A stretch of 64,000 nt of DNA, taken from the NCBI GenBank assembly GCA_019233755.1, contig JAFAMD010000053.1, positions 1 through 64,000 on the forward strand, read 5' to 3'. The notes below the pieces were generated by a model that was not told the origin of the DNA, did not search any database, and saw only the letters and a list, made by a program, of their open reading frames with translations. Numbering within the stretch: the first letter of the stretch is position 1; each line of letters opens with the position of its first letter. Below are positions 36,096-45,050 of the stretch, piece after piece. A program made the translations under genes and the position numbers. The DNA comes from Acidobacteriaceae bacterium (GTDB taxonomy: Bacteria; Acidobacteriota; Terriglobia; Bryobacterales; Bryobacteraceae).

Positions 36096-37226
36096 TCAAA
36101 AACCGACACCTAACATGTCTGAACCAGCCCACACCAAAGGAGAGTAGGCGAACTCAAGGCGTTTGTCCAAAGCTAGAACTGCAAATACGGCTTCAGAATC
36201 TACCATTAACCCCGGAATTCTGTGCCGAATGGCACTCAGTGCAGCACAATGCGCAGAGTTGTTCTTATACAGACGCACGGAAACGTAGCTCGCTCCTCTG
36301 TTTATTGCATAACGGATAAAGGATATCCAAAACTCTCTCGTGCTATAGACGTGAGAAGGCCCTCCGTCAACGAGAATAAAACCGTCGCTTTTCAGTTGCA
36401 GAATCAAAGCGCCGATTACCATGCTGGTCTCGCTTTCAACGATAGATAAAAATTCGTAGCCGTCTTCCTCTCGCAAGCGGCTGGATAACAGGTCAAGGTC
36501 GCAGGGTGTGTAGATTCTACGATCAGTACAAGTGAAAATATCAGGAGACAGATCTAGATCGCCAAGCGATTCGATGGGGACAACTCTAAATGTAAAACGT
36601 TGCGAACCTGTCGTGACTAATTTTGCAACCGCTCTCAGAGGCAAGAATGTCAATGCCTGAGCGAGATACTTTGCTACTTCGGCAACTGCAACCCTTTGGC
36701 CAAGCCGCGCTGCTACAATTCTCGATGCGCGATCCACCACAAGCTTGGCCCGCAGAGGCCAGAAAATGTTGGTAAATGGCATCCCCACCATCTGAAACCC
36801 CTTTTTTCGGTGCGGATTCCGAGCAACGGGTGAAGGCCAGGTCTGAAGGAAACGGACGCCACGCTCGCGTGCGGATCGGATTAACTCATCGAGCAGAATC
36901 GCATAGATATCAGGGCGGTAGATATCGAACGCGACATCTCTGTGAAGGGAAGCAAGTTCTGGTTTCCAGACAATCACCCGCTCGCAATCTATTATGAGGG
37001 GAAAGGGAAAGCTGGAAAGCAAACCAGCTAACCGATTTCCCCAATATGCGAAATGAAAGAGCGCTGCACCGAGGGAAGATGATCGGCAATACCGCTCTAC
37101 AGCGTACTGCGTTTGGAGCTTCGTAAAGTATGGTTTGACGAGCGAGAGAATCAACGAGGCATCGGGTGTCTCGGTTGAGTGGATCGATACTGAATCCGCT
37201 CTATGGAGCGTTACATCCTGAATCAA
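36096..37226 (-). CDS. GNAT-like protein, possible N-acyl or aminoacyl transferase
   Basis: 376 residues from a TTG at 37226 (no ATG near the start). The N-terminal half has YFTKLQTQYAVERY and HFAYWGNRLAGLLSSFP; the C-terminal half has VIGALILQLKSDGFILVDGG and RGASYVSVRLYKNN. The size and the two-lobed look fit a tandem GNAT fold such as FemX/BioF2-like proteins in EPS loci. The acetyl-CoA loop is not obvious. Function unknown; it overlaps or abuts the deacetylase-like gene. Confidence 0.5.
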   Translation of the reverse strand: MIQDVTLHRADSVSIHSTETPDASLILSLVKPYFTKLQTQYAVERYCRSSSLGAALFHFAYWGNRLAGLLSSFPFPLIIDCERVIVWKPELASLHRDVAFDIYRPDIYAILLDELIRSARERGVRFLQTWPSPVARNPHRKKGFQMVGMPFTNIFWPLRAKLVVDRASRIVAARLGQRVAVAEVAKYLAQALTFLPLRAVAKLVTTGSQRFTFRVVPIESLGDLDLSPDIFTCTDRRIYTPCDLDLLSSRLREEDGYEFLSIVESETSMVIGALILQLKSDGFILVDGGPSHVYSTREFWISFIRYAINRGASYVSVRLYKNNSAHCAALSAIRHRIPGLMVDSEAVFAVLALDKRLEFAYSPLVWAGSDMLGVGF

Positions 37227-37271
37227 CTTAGTACTCGGATTTAATTAAGCGCAGGAGAATTGAAGTGCACG

Positions 37272-39305
37272 TCAGCGGCTCAGCGGAAGACTCGCGGCGC
37301 ACCCATCTTGGATTTCGCGGAGCTCGGGACGTCTGTTCCGCCTCGGCTGTGTTCGACCTGTCAACGGCGGTGCGGCCTCGGGCACGAGTCCAACCAGAGC
37401 GTCGAGAAGTTCCTCTGCTTCTCCGCCGGCCAACGCCCCCAAGAGGTGACCGATTTTCCAGGTTAAGGCTGCCGGGTCCTCGAGAACCGTATCGACAAGC
37501 CGGATCTTGTCAATTTTGGTTGCCACAGTCCGCTCGACAGATGACATCAGGTCCTCGGTCAACTTCTCGCCTGGTCGCAACCCGACGTAGCAAAGAGGGA
37601 CGTCTACGTAAGGTTCAAGGCCGCTGCAACGGATGATGTTCTCAGCGAGCTCTTTGATCTTCACTGGCTCGCCCATCTCGAGCATGGCTATCCGACCCGC
37701 CGCCTCGGGCAGCGATGTCGACAGGAGCACCAACTGGCAAGCCTCCGATATGGTCATGAAGTACCGGGTCGCGTCCGGGTGCGTCACCGTGAGCGGGCCG
37801 CCTTTGGCCAGCTGTCGCTGAAACAGAGGAATTACGCTTCCGTTTGAACCCAGCACGTTTCCGAATCTAACGATGCGGAAATCCGTGCGGAAACGGCGCA
37901 GATCGGGCCAACCGAGGACCACCCGTTCCGCCACGCGCTTGGTCGCACCCATCACACTGGAGGGTCGCACCGCCTTGTCAGTCGAGATCAACACAAAGCG
38001 TGCGGCACCGTAGACACCCGCGCAATGTGCGACACATAGAGTTCCACACACGTTGTTGCGCACCGCCTCAAACACGTTTGCTTCCATCAGGGGCACGTGC
38101 TTGTACGCGGCAGCGTGAATCACAATGTGCGGCCGGTAAGCCTCAAAAACCTTGCTCATCCTGTGCTCGTCGGTGACGTCAGCGATTACGGCCACCACGT
38201 CCAGGCCACCGTTCCCCTCCTGCAGCTCAAGCTGAATAAAGTACAGAGGGCTCTCGGCAATTTCGACCAGAACTAACCGGGCTGGACCCAGCTTGGCCAC
38301 CTGTTGGGCCAGTTCCGAACCGATCGATCCGGCTCCACCCGTAATTAGCACAATGTTCCCGCGAATCTGCCGCTCTACCTCTGATAAATCAAGATGAATG
38401 GCGCCGCGACCCAGTAGATCGTCAATCGAAACGTCGCGGATTTGGGTCAGCTCCGCCTTGCCTTGCAAGACTGCAGATAAGGAAGGGATGACTTTGCAAG
38501 CAAGCGCGGCCCTGCGGCAACATGCGACAATCCGAAACATCTGCTGGTGGGTCGCGCACCCGATCGCCACGATGGCGGTGGTGGCTCCGTAGAGCTGGGC
38601 GACCCGGCCAATTTGGTCGAGACCGCCTGCCACCGGCACCCCGTGCAACGACGTATGCCATTTGGCCATGTCATCATCGACCAGAGCCACTGGATGCAGC
38701 CCCCCGAACGGGTCGCGCCTGAGTTGCCGGAGCAGCATTTCCGCCGCACTACCGGCGCCGATGATAAGGACGCGCAGGCCCTTTCGTTCCCCTCGCAGGA
38801 TACCGGGTGAGCCTTCGGATAGCAGCCGGATGGCGAATCGGGCGCCACCGAAACCGACGATAGACAGCGTCCAATCAATACAGAAGATCGAACGAGGAAA
38901 TCCACCCAGTCTACCGGACAGCATCACCGTAGTCGCGCTGGCGCAAACCGCTAAGGTAGTGGCTTTGATCAGAGCGGAGAGGTCTACGACGCCTGCATAG
39001 CGCCAGGGGCTATCGTAAGCGCCGAACATCCACAACCCTACAAGTTGGAAGCCCACGAAAACCGGGAGTCCCCGGAGCATTAGCTTGATATAGATTGCCG
39101 GGGCCGCGTCATCAAAACGGATCAGAAAGGATGCACAATAGATTACGGCCGCCAGCGCAGTGTAAATCATGACCATCGCGAGCCGCCGAAAAAGTGTGTG
39201 CCGTCGCACCTCGATGCCGTCAAAGCGCGACGAACGCGACCCAGCATCCTGGTGACGTGCCCCAAACAAATTGACATCATCGTCCAGCAGACGATGCGCC
39301 TTCAT
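37272..39305 (-). CDS. Membrane UDP-sugar 4,6-dehydratase (PglF/WbpM/CapD type)
   Basis: 677 residues from the ATG at 39305, chosen for GGAG six bases upstream; the frame is open to 39422. Four N-terminal membrane helices (for example MVMIYTALAAVIYCASFLI) precede a first Rossmann domain (VLIIGAGSAAEMLL). The catalytic SDR domain follows, with ITGGAGSIGSELAQQ, HAAAYKHVPLME and the active-site STDKAVRPSSVMGATKR (Met in place of Tyr, as in this family). It makes UDP-4-keto-6-deoxy-GlcNAc-type sugars. A basic C-terminal tail of about 30 residues is extra. Confidence 0.92.
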   Translation of the reverse strand: MKAHRLLDDDVNLFGARHQDAGSRSSRFDGIEVRRHTLFRRLAMVMIYTALAAVIYCASFLIRFDDAAPAIYIKLMLRGLPVFVGFQLVGLWMFGAYDSPWRYAGVVDLSALIKATTLAVCASATTVMLSGRLGGFPRSIFCIDWTLSIVGFGGARFAIRLLSEGSPGILRGERKGLRVLIIGAGSAAEMLLRQLRRDPFGGLHPVALVDDDMAKWHTSLHGVPVAGGLDQIGRVAQLYGATTAIVAIGCATHQQMFRIVACCRRAALACKVIPSLSAVLQGKAELTQIRDVSIDDLLGRGAIHLDLSEVERQIRGNIVLITGGAGSIGSELAQQVAKLGPARLVLVEIAESPLYFIQLELQEGNGGLDVVAVIADVTDEHRMSKVFEAYRPHIVIHAAAYKHVPLMEANVFEAVRNNVCGTLCVAHCAGVYGAARFVLISTDKAVRPSSVMGATKRVAERVVLGWPDLRRFRTDFRIVRFGNVLGSNGSVIPLFQRQLAKGGPLTVTHPDATRYFMTISEACQLVLLSTSLPEAAGRIAMLEMGEPVKIKELAENIIRCSGLEPYVDVPLCYVGLRPGEKLTEDLMSSVERTVATKIDKIRLVDTVLEDPAALTWKIGHLLGALAGGEAEELLDALVGLVPEAAPPLTGRTQPRRNRRPELREIQDGCAASLPLSR

Positions 39306-39388
39306 CCCGTTCTCCGGTTCCCTTTTCCCCATTCCAATCGCACCGTGGAAGGACTCAGTTATTGTCGAAACGTCCCTCGCTAGGTTTC

Positions 39389-40366
39389 TCACGCCGTCAA
39401 CGGACCTACACCTTGATCGCAATATGTTCCACGCAGCTCATCTGATCGACTATGGCTCATCTGGCCGCCTCGCGTCAGAATAAGATGCGGCATAACGGAC
39501 CGGCTGGCGATCTTCAACCGCTGAACCAAGACCCATTCATCCGCGCATGCTATCAACGCTCCGGCAGTGTCACATTGCCCCACAACCCCAGGTGCCTCGT
39601 TACATGCCTTATGAGTCCGAACAGCCCTAGCAATGCCAACATCGTAACCTTGCCACCTTGTAGTCGGATGGCCCCACGGCGAGAGATAGGGAGAGTAATC
39701 ACACGCACGGACAAAGTTAACTACATCGCGCGCCGGCGCTTTCCACGACAACTGGCCATTCTGAGGAATTTGTTTACCAAAATACCGACGACGCTGTAGT
39801 TGCTGCTTAATCCTTGGGATAGCATGCGGATTCACAAAAGCCGTCTCCAGCATTTGCAAGATCAACGGTACCCCATGTATCACGCACTTGTGAATAAGCG
39901 AAATCGGCGTTTCATTTTCATCAACGGAAAACCTCTTCTCGTATGCGATGTCCCCGGCGTCAATCTCTTGCGACATCCAGTGGACAGTTACGCCATAGTT
40001 ACTCTCACCCCGGTAAATGGCCCAACTCACCGTATTCAGGCCCGCATATTCCGGCAATGGGCCCGGATGCATATTGAAGGCACCGATGCGAGGCGCCAGC
40101 AGAACCTCTTTCTGAACGATGTACCGCGAATGAACATTTAGAATAATGTCAATCCGCGCCGATTTGACTTCGACCCCAAAATGTGGATCTTTTACGCGTT
40201 GTGCAGGCCAAATGGCATATGCCAGACGATTGGCTGCGGCCGCTATGGATAGGTCTCCTTTAGGCGAGAGCGACGTCATGACGGCCACGATCTCGTAGCC
40301 TGTACCCGCGATAGCCTTCAACACTTGCAAGGCCGCCGACTCCTCGCCAATCAGCAGAATCCTCAT
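39389..40366 (-). CDS. Formyltransferase (Fmt-like, N10-formyl-THF type)
   Basis: 325 residues. The ATG overlaps the carrier-protein stop as ATGA. The core motif is FNMHPGPLPEYAGLNTVSWAI (Asn and His of the triad), with the Asp in EIDAGDI. It keeps the family's C-terminal subdomain start (RDVVNFVRACDYSPYLSPWG). True methionyl-tRNA formyltransferases sit with def. Here the neighbours are an adenylation enzyme and its carrier, so it probably formylates a carrier-bound amino acid or a 4-amino sugar. The latter is known for ArnA, FdtF and VioF-type enzymes. Confidence 0.85.
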   Translation of the reverse strand: MRILLIGEESAALQVLKAIAGTGYEIVAVMTSLSPKGDLSIAAAANRLAYAIWPAQRVKDPHFGVEVKSARIDIILNVHSRYIVQKEVLLAPRIGAFNMHPGPLPEYAGLNTVSWAIYRGESNYGVTVHWMSQEIDAGDIAYEKRFSVDENETPISLIHKCVIHGVPLILQMLETAFVNPHAIPRIKQQLQRRRYFGKQIPQNGQLSWKAPARDVVNFVRACDYSPYLSPWGHPTTRWQGYDVGIARAVRTHKACNEAPGVVGQCDTAGALIACADEWVLVQRLKIASRSVMPHLILTRGGQMSHSRSDELRGTYCDQGVGPLTA

Positions 40367-40683
40367 TCTCCGGCCACTTGATATCTAATGAGGCGCTCGT
40401 CTATCCCAGACCACTTCCGATCGGTCAAGAGCTTTGCGATATTGCGAACCGAGCGAAAGGAATCCAGTTCGATGTCTTCCAGTGGTAATCGTAGGTGAAA
40501 GGCGTGTTCAAGATGCAGAATTAGATCTACCAATGTCATAGAATCTAGAATGCCGACCTGAAAAAGATCAGCATCCGGGGAACCGATTCGAACCGAGAGC
40601 TTTTCCAGAAATATCGTCTCTATCCGGCGGATAGTTTGTTTCTCTAGCAGTTCCCAGTCAGTTGACGCGGTTATCACTTGCAA
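40363..40683 (-). CDS. Peptidyl/acyl carrier protein, module 1
   Basis: 106 residues as the longest frame, TTG start (a GTG at 40677 is possible). The carrier fold has helix I (IRRIETIFLEKLSV), the phosphopantetheine site FQVGILDSMTLVDLI with Ser in DSM, and helix III (SFRSVRNIAKLL). It overlaps the adenylation gene by 26 bases and the formyltransferase by 4, so the three are made together. It would hold the aminoacyl group activated by the 40658 enzyme. Confidence 0.85.
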   Translation of the reverse strand: MQVITASTDWELLEKQTIRRIETIFLEKLSVRIGSPDADLFQVGILDSMTLVDLILHLEHAFHLRLPLEDIELDSFRSVRNIAKLLTDRKWSGIDERLIRYQVAGE

Positions 40684-42283
40684 CGAGGCTTCTCGCTTTT
40701 CTGCTGCCTGTCAAAAACTGGGCTCTCAATCGCGACCTGTCGCATTTCCCATTAACGTTCAGCGGGAATGAGTCCAGAGCCATCCATTGTGAGGGAATCA
40801 TATACGGTGGCAACACCCGTGTTAGCTGTTGTCGTAAATCCGAGTGGCATATATCTATCCCCTTCGCGGGGACGTACGCGCAGCAGATCGTCGTACCCTC
40901 AAACCCATCCATCGGAGTTGCTATCACAGCACACTCTCGCAGAATACCTAGCGCATTGAGGGCGGTTTCAATTTCGCCAAGCTCGATCCGGTACCCACGA
41001 CTCTTGATCTGTGAATCCGATCGACCAAGTAAATATATCAGTTTATCGTTGCCAATTCTTGCCAAATCTCCCGTCTTGTATATGCGGCCATGCTTACTAT
41101 GCTGGATGAACACTGACTCTGTTTTCTCTGGCTCTCTCCAGTAGCCGGGGCTCAGTCCGACCCCCTTAATGTACAGGTCGCCCACCTCGCCGACTTGTAC
41201 GTTTTGCAACGAACCGTCCAGAAGTATAAGATCTTCTCCCTCGCAGGCTCTTCCGATGGGAATCGCCGATCTCTCATCGTCCGGACAACACGGGACCGTA
41301 TAATAGCTGCTCGCAATTGTGCTCTCGGTTGGGCCGTACAGATTAGTGAATTTTACCTGCGGCAGACGCCTCATTAAGTGAATAAGCGTTGGAGTCGGCA
41401 GGGCCTCCCCGCACCAGAGTAATCGTTTAAGAGCCGGAAAATCGTTAAACCGCACCACATCGAACTGAACCATGTATTTCAGCGCAGACGGAACCGAAAA
41501 CCATTGAGTCAACCCCGACCGTCTAATGAAGTCGGCTAGCTTATGAGGTAAGAAGCTTATATGCGTTGGTACAAGGTGTAACTGAGCTCCCACAAAGAAT
41601 GTACCGTACACGTCGAAGGTGGATAGATCAAAGTGTAGGGGTGGGTGACACGAGATATGGTCCGAAGGCGCCATCTCGAAGTATTTGGTCGCCCATTTGA
41701 GAAAGTGGATCACGCTGGAGTGAGTGATCACAACTCCTTTCGGTATGCCTGTCGAACCAGATGTAAACAGTATGTGGGCAGTATCTTCCGCTTTGTTTGA
41801 GGAATCCGGAACAAAAGCCGACACTGACGGGAGATCATCCCAGCAAAATGCGCTTTCCAGGTTGGTCTCCGGAATTGCACCCGGCGTCAACCAACCGATC
41901 CGCGACGATATCAGCGTTTTGCAGCCGTCTTGAATCGCGCTTAATAGGCTTGCATTCGCAGCGTCCGCTAGGATGACCTTAGGCTCGCAAATGTCGATGA
42001 TTTTCCCAAGGCGCGCAGCGGGGCTAGATATATCCATGGGGACATACATGCAATCCGCCTTCAATACGCCCAGCATGCCGACTAACGCTGGAAGTGATTT
42101 AGGCAACAGAAGCGCCACGCGGTCGCCCCTCTGGCATCCGCAAGCCAACCTTAACAGACGGGCGACACGATTGCTCGCCTCTTCGAGCTCACGGTACAGC
42201 ATTCTCTGCTGGCCGGACACAACGGCGATTGCTTCGGGTTGCCTTTCCGCTTGCTGGCGAACGGTATCCTGAAGCAGCGTCAC
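40658..42283 (-). CDS. Stand-alone amino-acid adenylation enzyme (NRPS A-domain/DltA-like)
   Basis: 541 residues. GTG start six bases after GGAGG; its GTGA overlaps the upstream stop. Core motifs: ILFTSGSTGIPKGVV (A3), HFDLSTFDVYG (A4, with the Asp that binds the alpha-amino group), NLYGPTEST (A5), YKTGDLARI (A7), GRSDSQIKSRGYRIELGEIE (A8) and NVNGKCDR (A10 Lys). The A4 Asp argues for an amino acid substrate; the exact residue cannot be read by eye. It has no condensation or thioesterase domain, so release must use a separate transferase. Confidence 0.88.
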   Translation of the reverse strand: MTLLQDTVRQQAERQPEAIAVVSGQQRMLYRELEEASNRVARLLRLACGCQRGDRVALLLPKSLPALVGMLGVLKADCMYVPMDISSPAARLGKIIDICEPKVILADAANASLLSAIQDGCKTLISSRIGWLTPGAIPETNLESAFCWDDLPSVSAFVPDSSNKAEDTAHILFTSGSTGIPKGVVITHSSVIHFLKWATKYFEMAPSDHISCHPPLHFDLSTFDVYGTFFVGAQLHLVPTHISFLPHKLADFIRRSGLTQWFSVPSALKYMVQFDVVRFNDFPALKRLLWCGEALPTPTLIHLMRRLPQVKFTNLYGPTESTIASSYYTVPCCPDDERSAIPIGRACEGEDLILLDGSLQNVQVGEVGDLYIKGVGLSPGYWREPEKTESVFIQHSKHGRIYKTGDLARIGNDKLIYLLGRSDSQIKSRGYRIELGEIETALNALGILRECAVIATPMDGFEGTTICCAYVPAKGIDICHSDLRQQLTRVLPPYMIPSQWMALDSFPLNVNGKCDRSRLRAQFLTGSRKARSLVASDNRVN

Positions 42284-43356
42284 ATATCCCTCCGTCGCCG
42301 CGCGAGGTCGAAAACCGTGCCAATATGAGCGAGTTCCTCCTCGCTCGCGGGCACATCCAGAATGAACTTCCGGTACCCAACTGACAAGTATTTCGAAAGG
42401 TGCTCCGCAACTTGTGTATAACTGCCGACCAAATATGGACAGAACGTTTTGTAGCTTTCGAACGGCCTAAGCCAGTAGATGTTCCGCGTGCTGTTCGAGG
42501 TTTTGAATCCTTCCGACAAAGTTCGGTGCCACACCGAATCTGACACCTTCATGGCGAGTTCATGCTTTATCTGCCCCGCACGATCGGCGGGGAAACGTTC
42601 CTCTGCAATCTGCCACGACTCGTCCTCCGTTTCGCGGGCAATGATTCCAAGCCGCATGCCGCAGCCACCGTTATGATATGGGGGCGGCGCAGCATCAGCA
42701 TCTGCCGGCCCTGGATATTTCACGGGCATCGCGTCAAGCAACTGGGCCGCCATCAATCCTGCCTCGGAGGATCCGGAGATGGTGATAAACGGAAAAAGCC
42801 CCGTTGGCAAGGGCGGCTTCAGACTAAGCCGCTCGACACGATAGAACTCTCCATCAAAACTCGTGGGCGAACTGCCTTCCAAAAGCCGTTGAATAATCCG
42901 TACGTATTCGACGAGCCTGTCGTATCTCTTATCATGCGGCGTTGTATCGTTCAGTGCCACCAAGTCATTTGTAAAACCGCCCGCGACGAAGTTTAGTGAT
43001 ATTCTCCTGTTATAGAAGTAACTAAGCGTACTTACCATTTTTGCAACCGTGTATGGATGCATATACATCGGCTGCACAGCAACAAGAGGGGAAAGCGATC
43101 TGGTGTTTTGAAGGACGATCTGGGCGAGCAACCAAGGATCCACGAGACCGTTGTCCGTGTAGACAAGCATACCCTCGCAGCCAGCTTCATCACTCCAACG
43201 CGAAACATCGCGGACGTTTCTTATGTAAGTTTCACGATCCATTCCCCGGGAGGGAGGACAGGTCGTAAATAAATCGACGCTCACCTTGGACCTAGCCTCG
43301 CTAACTGCTTGGCATAGAGGCATTTCTATTCTGTCTTCCACGAGATTGCCATTCAT
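42280..43356 (-). CDS. LLM-class flavin-dependent monooxygenase
   Basis: 358 residues, a bacterial luciferase/SsuD-type TIM barrel: VDLFTTCPPSRGM, LAQIVLQNTRSLSPLVAVQP, FNRRISLNFVAGG-like RRISLNFVAGGFTNDL, KRYDRLVEYVRIIQRLL and FITISGSSEAG. The SsuD/MupA subgroup uses FMNH2 and oxygen, and members occur in non-ribosomal peptide modules where they hydroxylate carrier-bound substrates. Here it is translationally coupled to the adenylation enzyme, which supports action on the loaded carrier. It is the first intact gene of the long minus-strand run. Confidence 0.85.
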   Translation of the reverse strand: MNGNLVEDRIEMPLCQAVSEARSKVSVDLFTTCPPSRGMDRETYIRNVRDVSRWSDEAGCEGMLVYTDNGLVDPWLLAQIVLQNTRSLSPLVAVQPMYMHPYTVAKMVSTLSYFYNRRISLNFVAGGFTNDLVALNDTTPHDKRYDRLVEYVRIIQRLLEGSSPTSFDGEFYRVERLSLKPPLPTGLFPFITISGSSEAGLMAAQLLDAMPVKYPGPADADAAPPPYHNGGCGMRLGIIARETEDESWQIAEERFPADRAGQIKHELAMKVSDSVWHRTLSEGFKTSNSTRNIYWLRPFESYKTFCPYLVGSYTQVAEHLSKYLSVGYRKFILDVPASEEELAHIGTVFDLARRRRDM

Positions 43357-43516
43357 ACCAGCAGCTGTTTAAGAATTCTGATGCTGATTCGCGGCGCATT
43401 TATTTATACAAACGAGATTTCATCTTCTGCATGTAGAACGATGACCATTCGCCTGCTCGCGCCAGCGCCCAGTCCGGAGAATCCTTCCGCTGCCCGCGCT
43501 GCTGCAATCGCATTGG

Positions 43517-44068
43517 TCAAAATAATTGAAAGACTGGAGACAGAAGATCAGATGCTGGCGTGGACGTACAGGCCGAGATACCTCCGGCGGATAGGGAGGC
43601 GCGATCCATTTTTACGGCGACGGATCTCTGGAGAATGTGAACCGACACAACCAGCCACTTCTCGTCGCTATCCTCTGACACGACGCCGCGAATGCCCCGC
43701 AGTGGTCCTGAGTTCAGGAGGACCTCTTCTCCTGGACAGACATAGGTCCACGGACTTAGCACGACCCGGATGCCAGCATACGCCTAATCGCCTCGACCTC
43801 CTAATCCGGAATAACGGCAGGTACGCAGCCGCTAGATATGATCGAAAACACCCTCGGGATCATTAGCACAGGGAGTGCTGTCGGGCGTCCAAGCGGCAAA
43901 ACACATACCCAGGGAATAGCGGCAGGTCGAATTTTTTACTATTTCGGTGACGCTTTGGGTATGTCAGCCAGAATGGTTCGTAGTCCTCGTTCCGCAAAAT
44001 CAGCTCTACATTTTCTTGTGCCGGCTTTTTTACATAAACGGCTGCCCATGAAGTGGGCTATGATTCAA
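43517..44068 (-). pseudogene. NusG/RfaH-like antiterminator, multiply broken
   Basis: Reading leftwards from a TTG near 44068, one frame gives an NGN domain (WAAVYVKKPAQENVELILR, then DLPLFPGYVFCRLDARQ). A frameshift leads to LPVLMIPRVFSIISSG, an in-frame TAG follows at VIPD, then EVEAIRRMLASG. A further shift leads to the KOW domain (PWTYVCPGEEVLLNSGPLRG, then VSVHILQRSVAVKM). At least two frameshifts and two stops are present, plus a disturbed start. This is the UpxY/RfaH/LoaP type of specialised NusG that heads EPS operons in Acidobacteria and Bacteroidetes and lets polymerase read the whole locus. Confidence 0.8.
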
Positions 44069-44630
44069 GCAAGACACAGTCGCACCCGCAATTACACCTG
44101 GACGTAGTCTGCTTTCTGCTTTCTATGACGAAAGGCTGAAGGTGAAGGAAATTCGAATAAAGCTCCGCCCTCTTACGGCGGGAGGTCACATTTTTTCGAT
44201 GCCTGACGCGCAGACCGACATGTAACCCGATAGGCCGACCTATCCTGCTTTATATGAAAGGCGTCTTGATTCTGGAGCAAGAGCACACTGCTGTCAATTG
44301 CGCGATTTACCAGCTATATAAGCATTTTCACTTCAAATGATTTACCGTCAAGTACTCCATTTATGGGCCATATAGCGAAACAATCCTGAGTATAATCGGC
44401 TCTCGCTTCCCTGCCGTCTGGCCCTGTACGGCCGGGATTTGCAAAGCTTGGAGTCGCTTCAACTCACGTTCTAACTCTTGCCCTTCGTTTGCTCAATTGC
44501 CAGCACCGCCGTGTCGGGTCGTCGCTGTGCCGTTCAGGGGCCCGCGATTGTGATTCGCCGAAACAAACGACACTCCTGGACCGTCGCTCCAACTGAGCCT
44601 AAGAAATGGTTTTGCTGTTTTCCATTCTGA
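44069..44630. other. Intergenic, probable old EPS promoter region
   Basis: No supported gene. It is AT-rich relative to its neighbours. It holds a perfect hairpin GATAGG-CCGA-CCTATC (44229-44244), a plus-strand TATAAT (44391) without a good -35, and a 28-codon plus frame at about 44254. The promoter of the minus-strand EPS run would be expected here, but I cannot point to it. Confidence 0.35.
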
Positions 44631-44639
44631 ATCGCGTAC

Positions 44640-45000
44640 CGAAGGAGGACGGCGGCAGGGAAGCGAAACTCCTTACAGCGAGGCGGATGATCCGGTGTGG
44701 TGCAGGGCTCTTGCCGTCTCCCCTGCTTTGTGGCGGCCCGGGAACGGGAAATCGTTCAGCAAGAACAGCCCGGGGGAGTCTGATCGAAGCGGGAGGTCAC
44801 TTCGGCGGGGTGGTAGGGGCAGCAGGGTGACAAGGACATGCCGAGCAACTGGAGAAACCGTCCTCGTCCCAGCGAGAAATCGTTGGAGCAAGGTAGATCG
44901 TATAACCGGCGCAACCGGGAAAGCGGTCGAAGGCGAGACGGTGGCGGCTAGGCCTGCAGTAGCGAAGAAGCAGGGTAATGCCTGCGGAGCGAAGAGGCCG
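44640..45000 (+). mobile_element. Probable 5' fragment of a group II intron
   Basis: The stretch has the look of the structured 5' half of bacterial group II introns: GGCGGCAGGGAAGCG near 44652, GCGGGAGGTCACTTCGG near 44790, CAGGGTGACAAGG near 44825, and GTAGCGAAGAAGCAGGG near 44958 followed by TGCCTGCGGAGCGAAG. No reverse transcriptase and no domain V are present. The sequence runs directly into the truncated transposase. The call rests on remembered similarity, not on a computed fold. Confidence 0.4.
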
Positions 45001-45050
45001 CGCAAGCGCGCTGGCTGAAGACGATTGAAGTCTTCAACGAGCAAGGCGAG

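Noticed and set aside
44391-44396. TATAAT as a plus-strand promoter for the IS1634 region
   Set aside because: No acceptable -35 at the right distance and no gene directly downstream.
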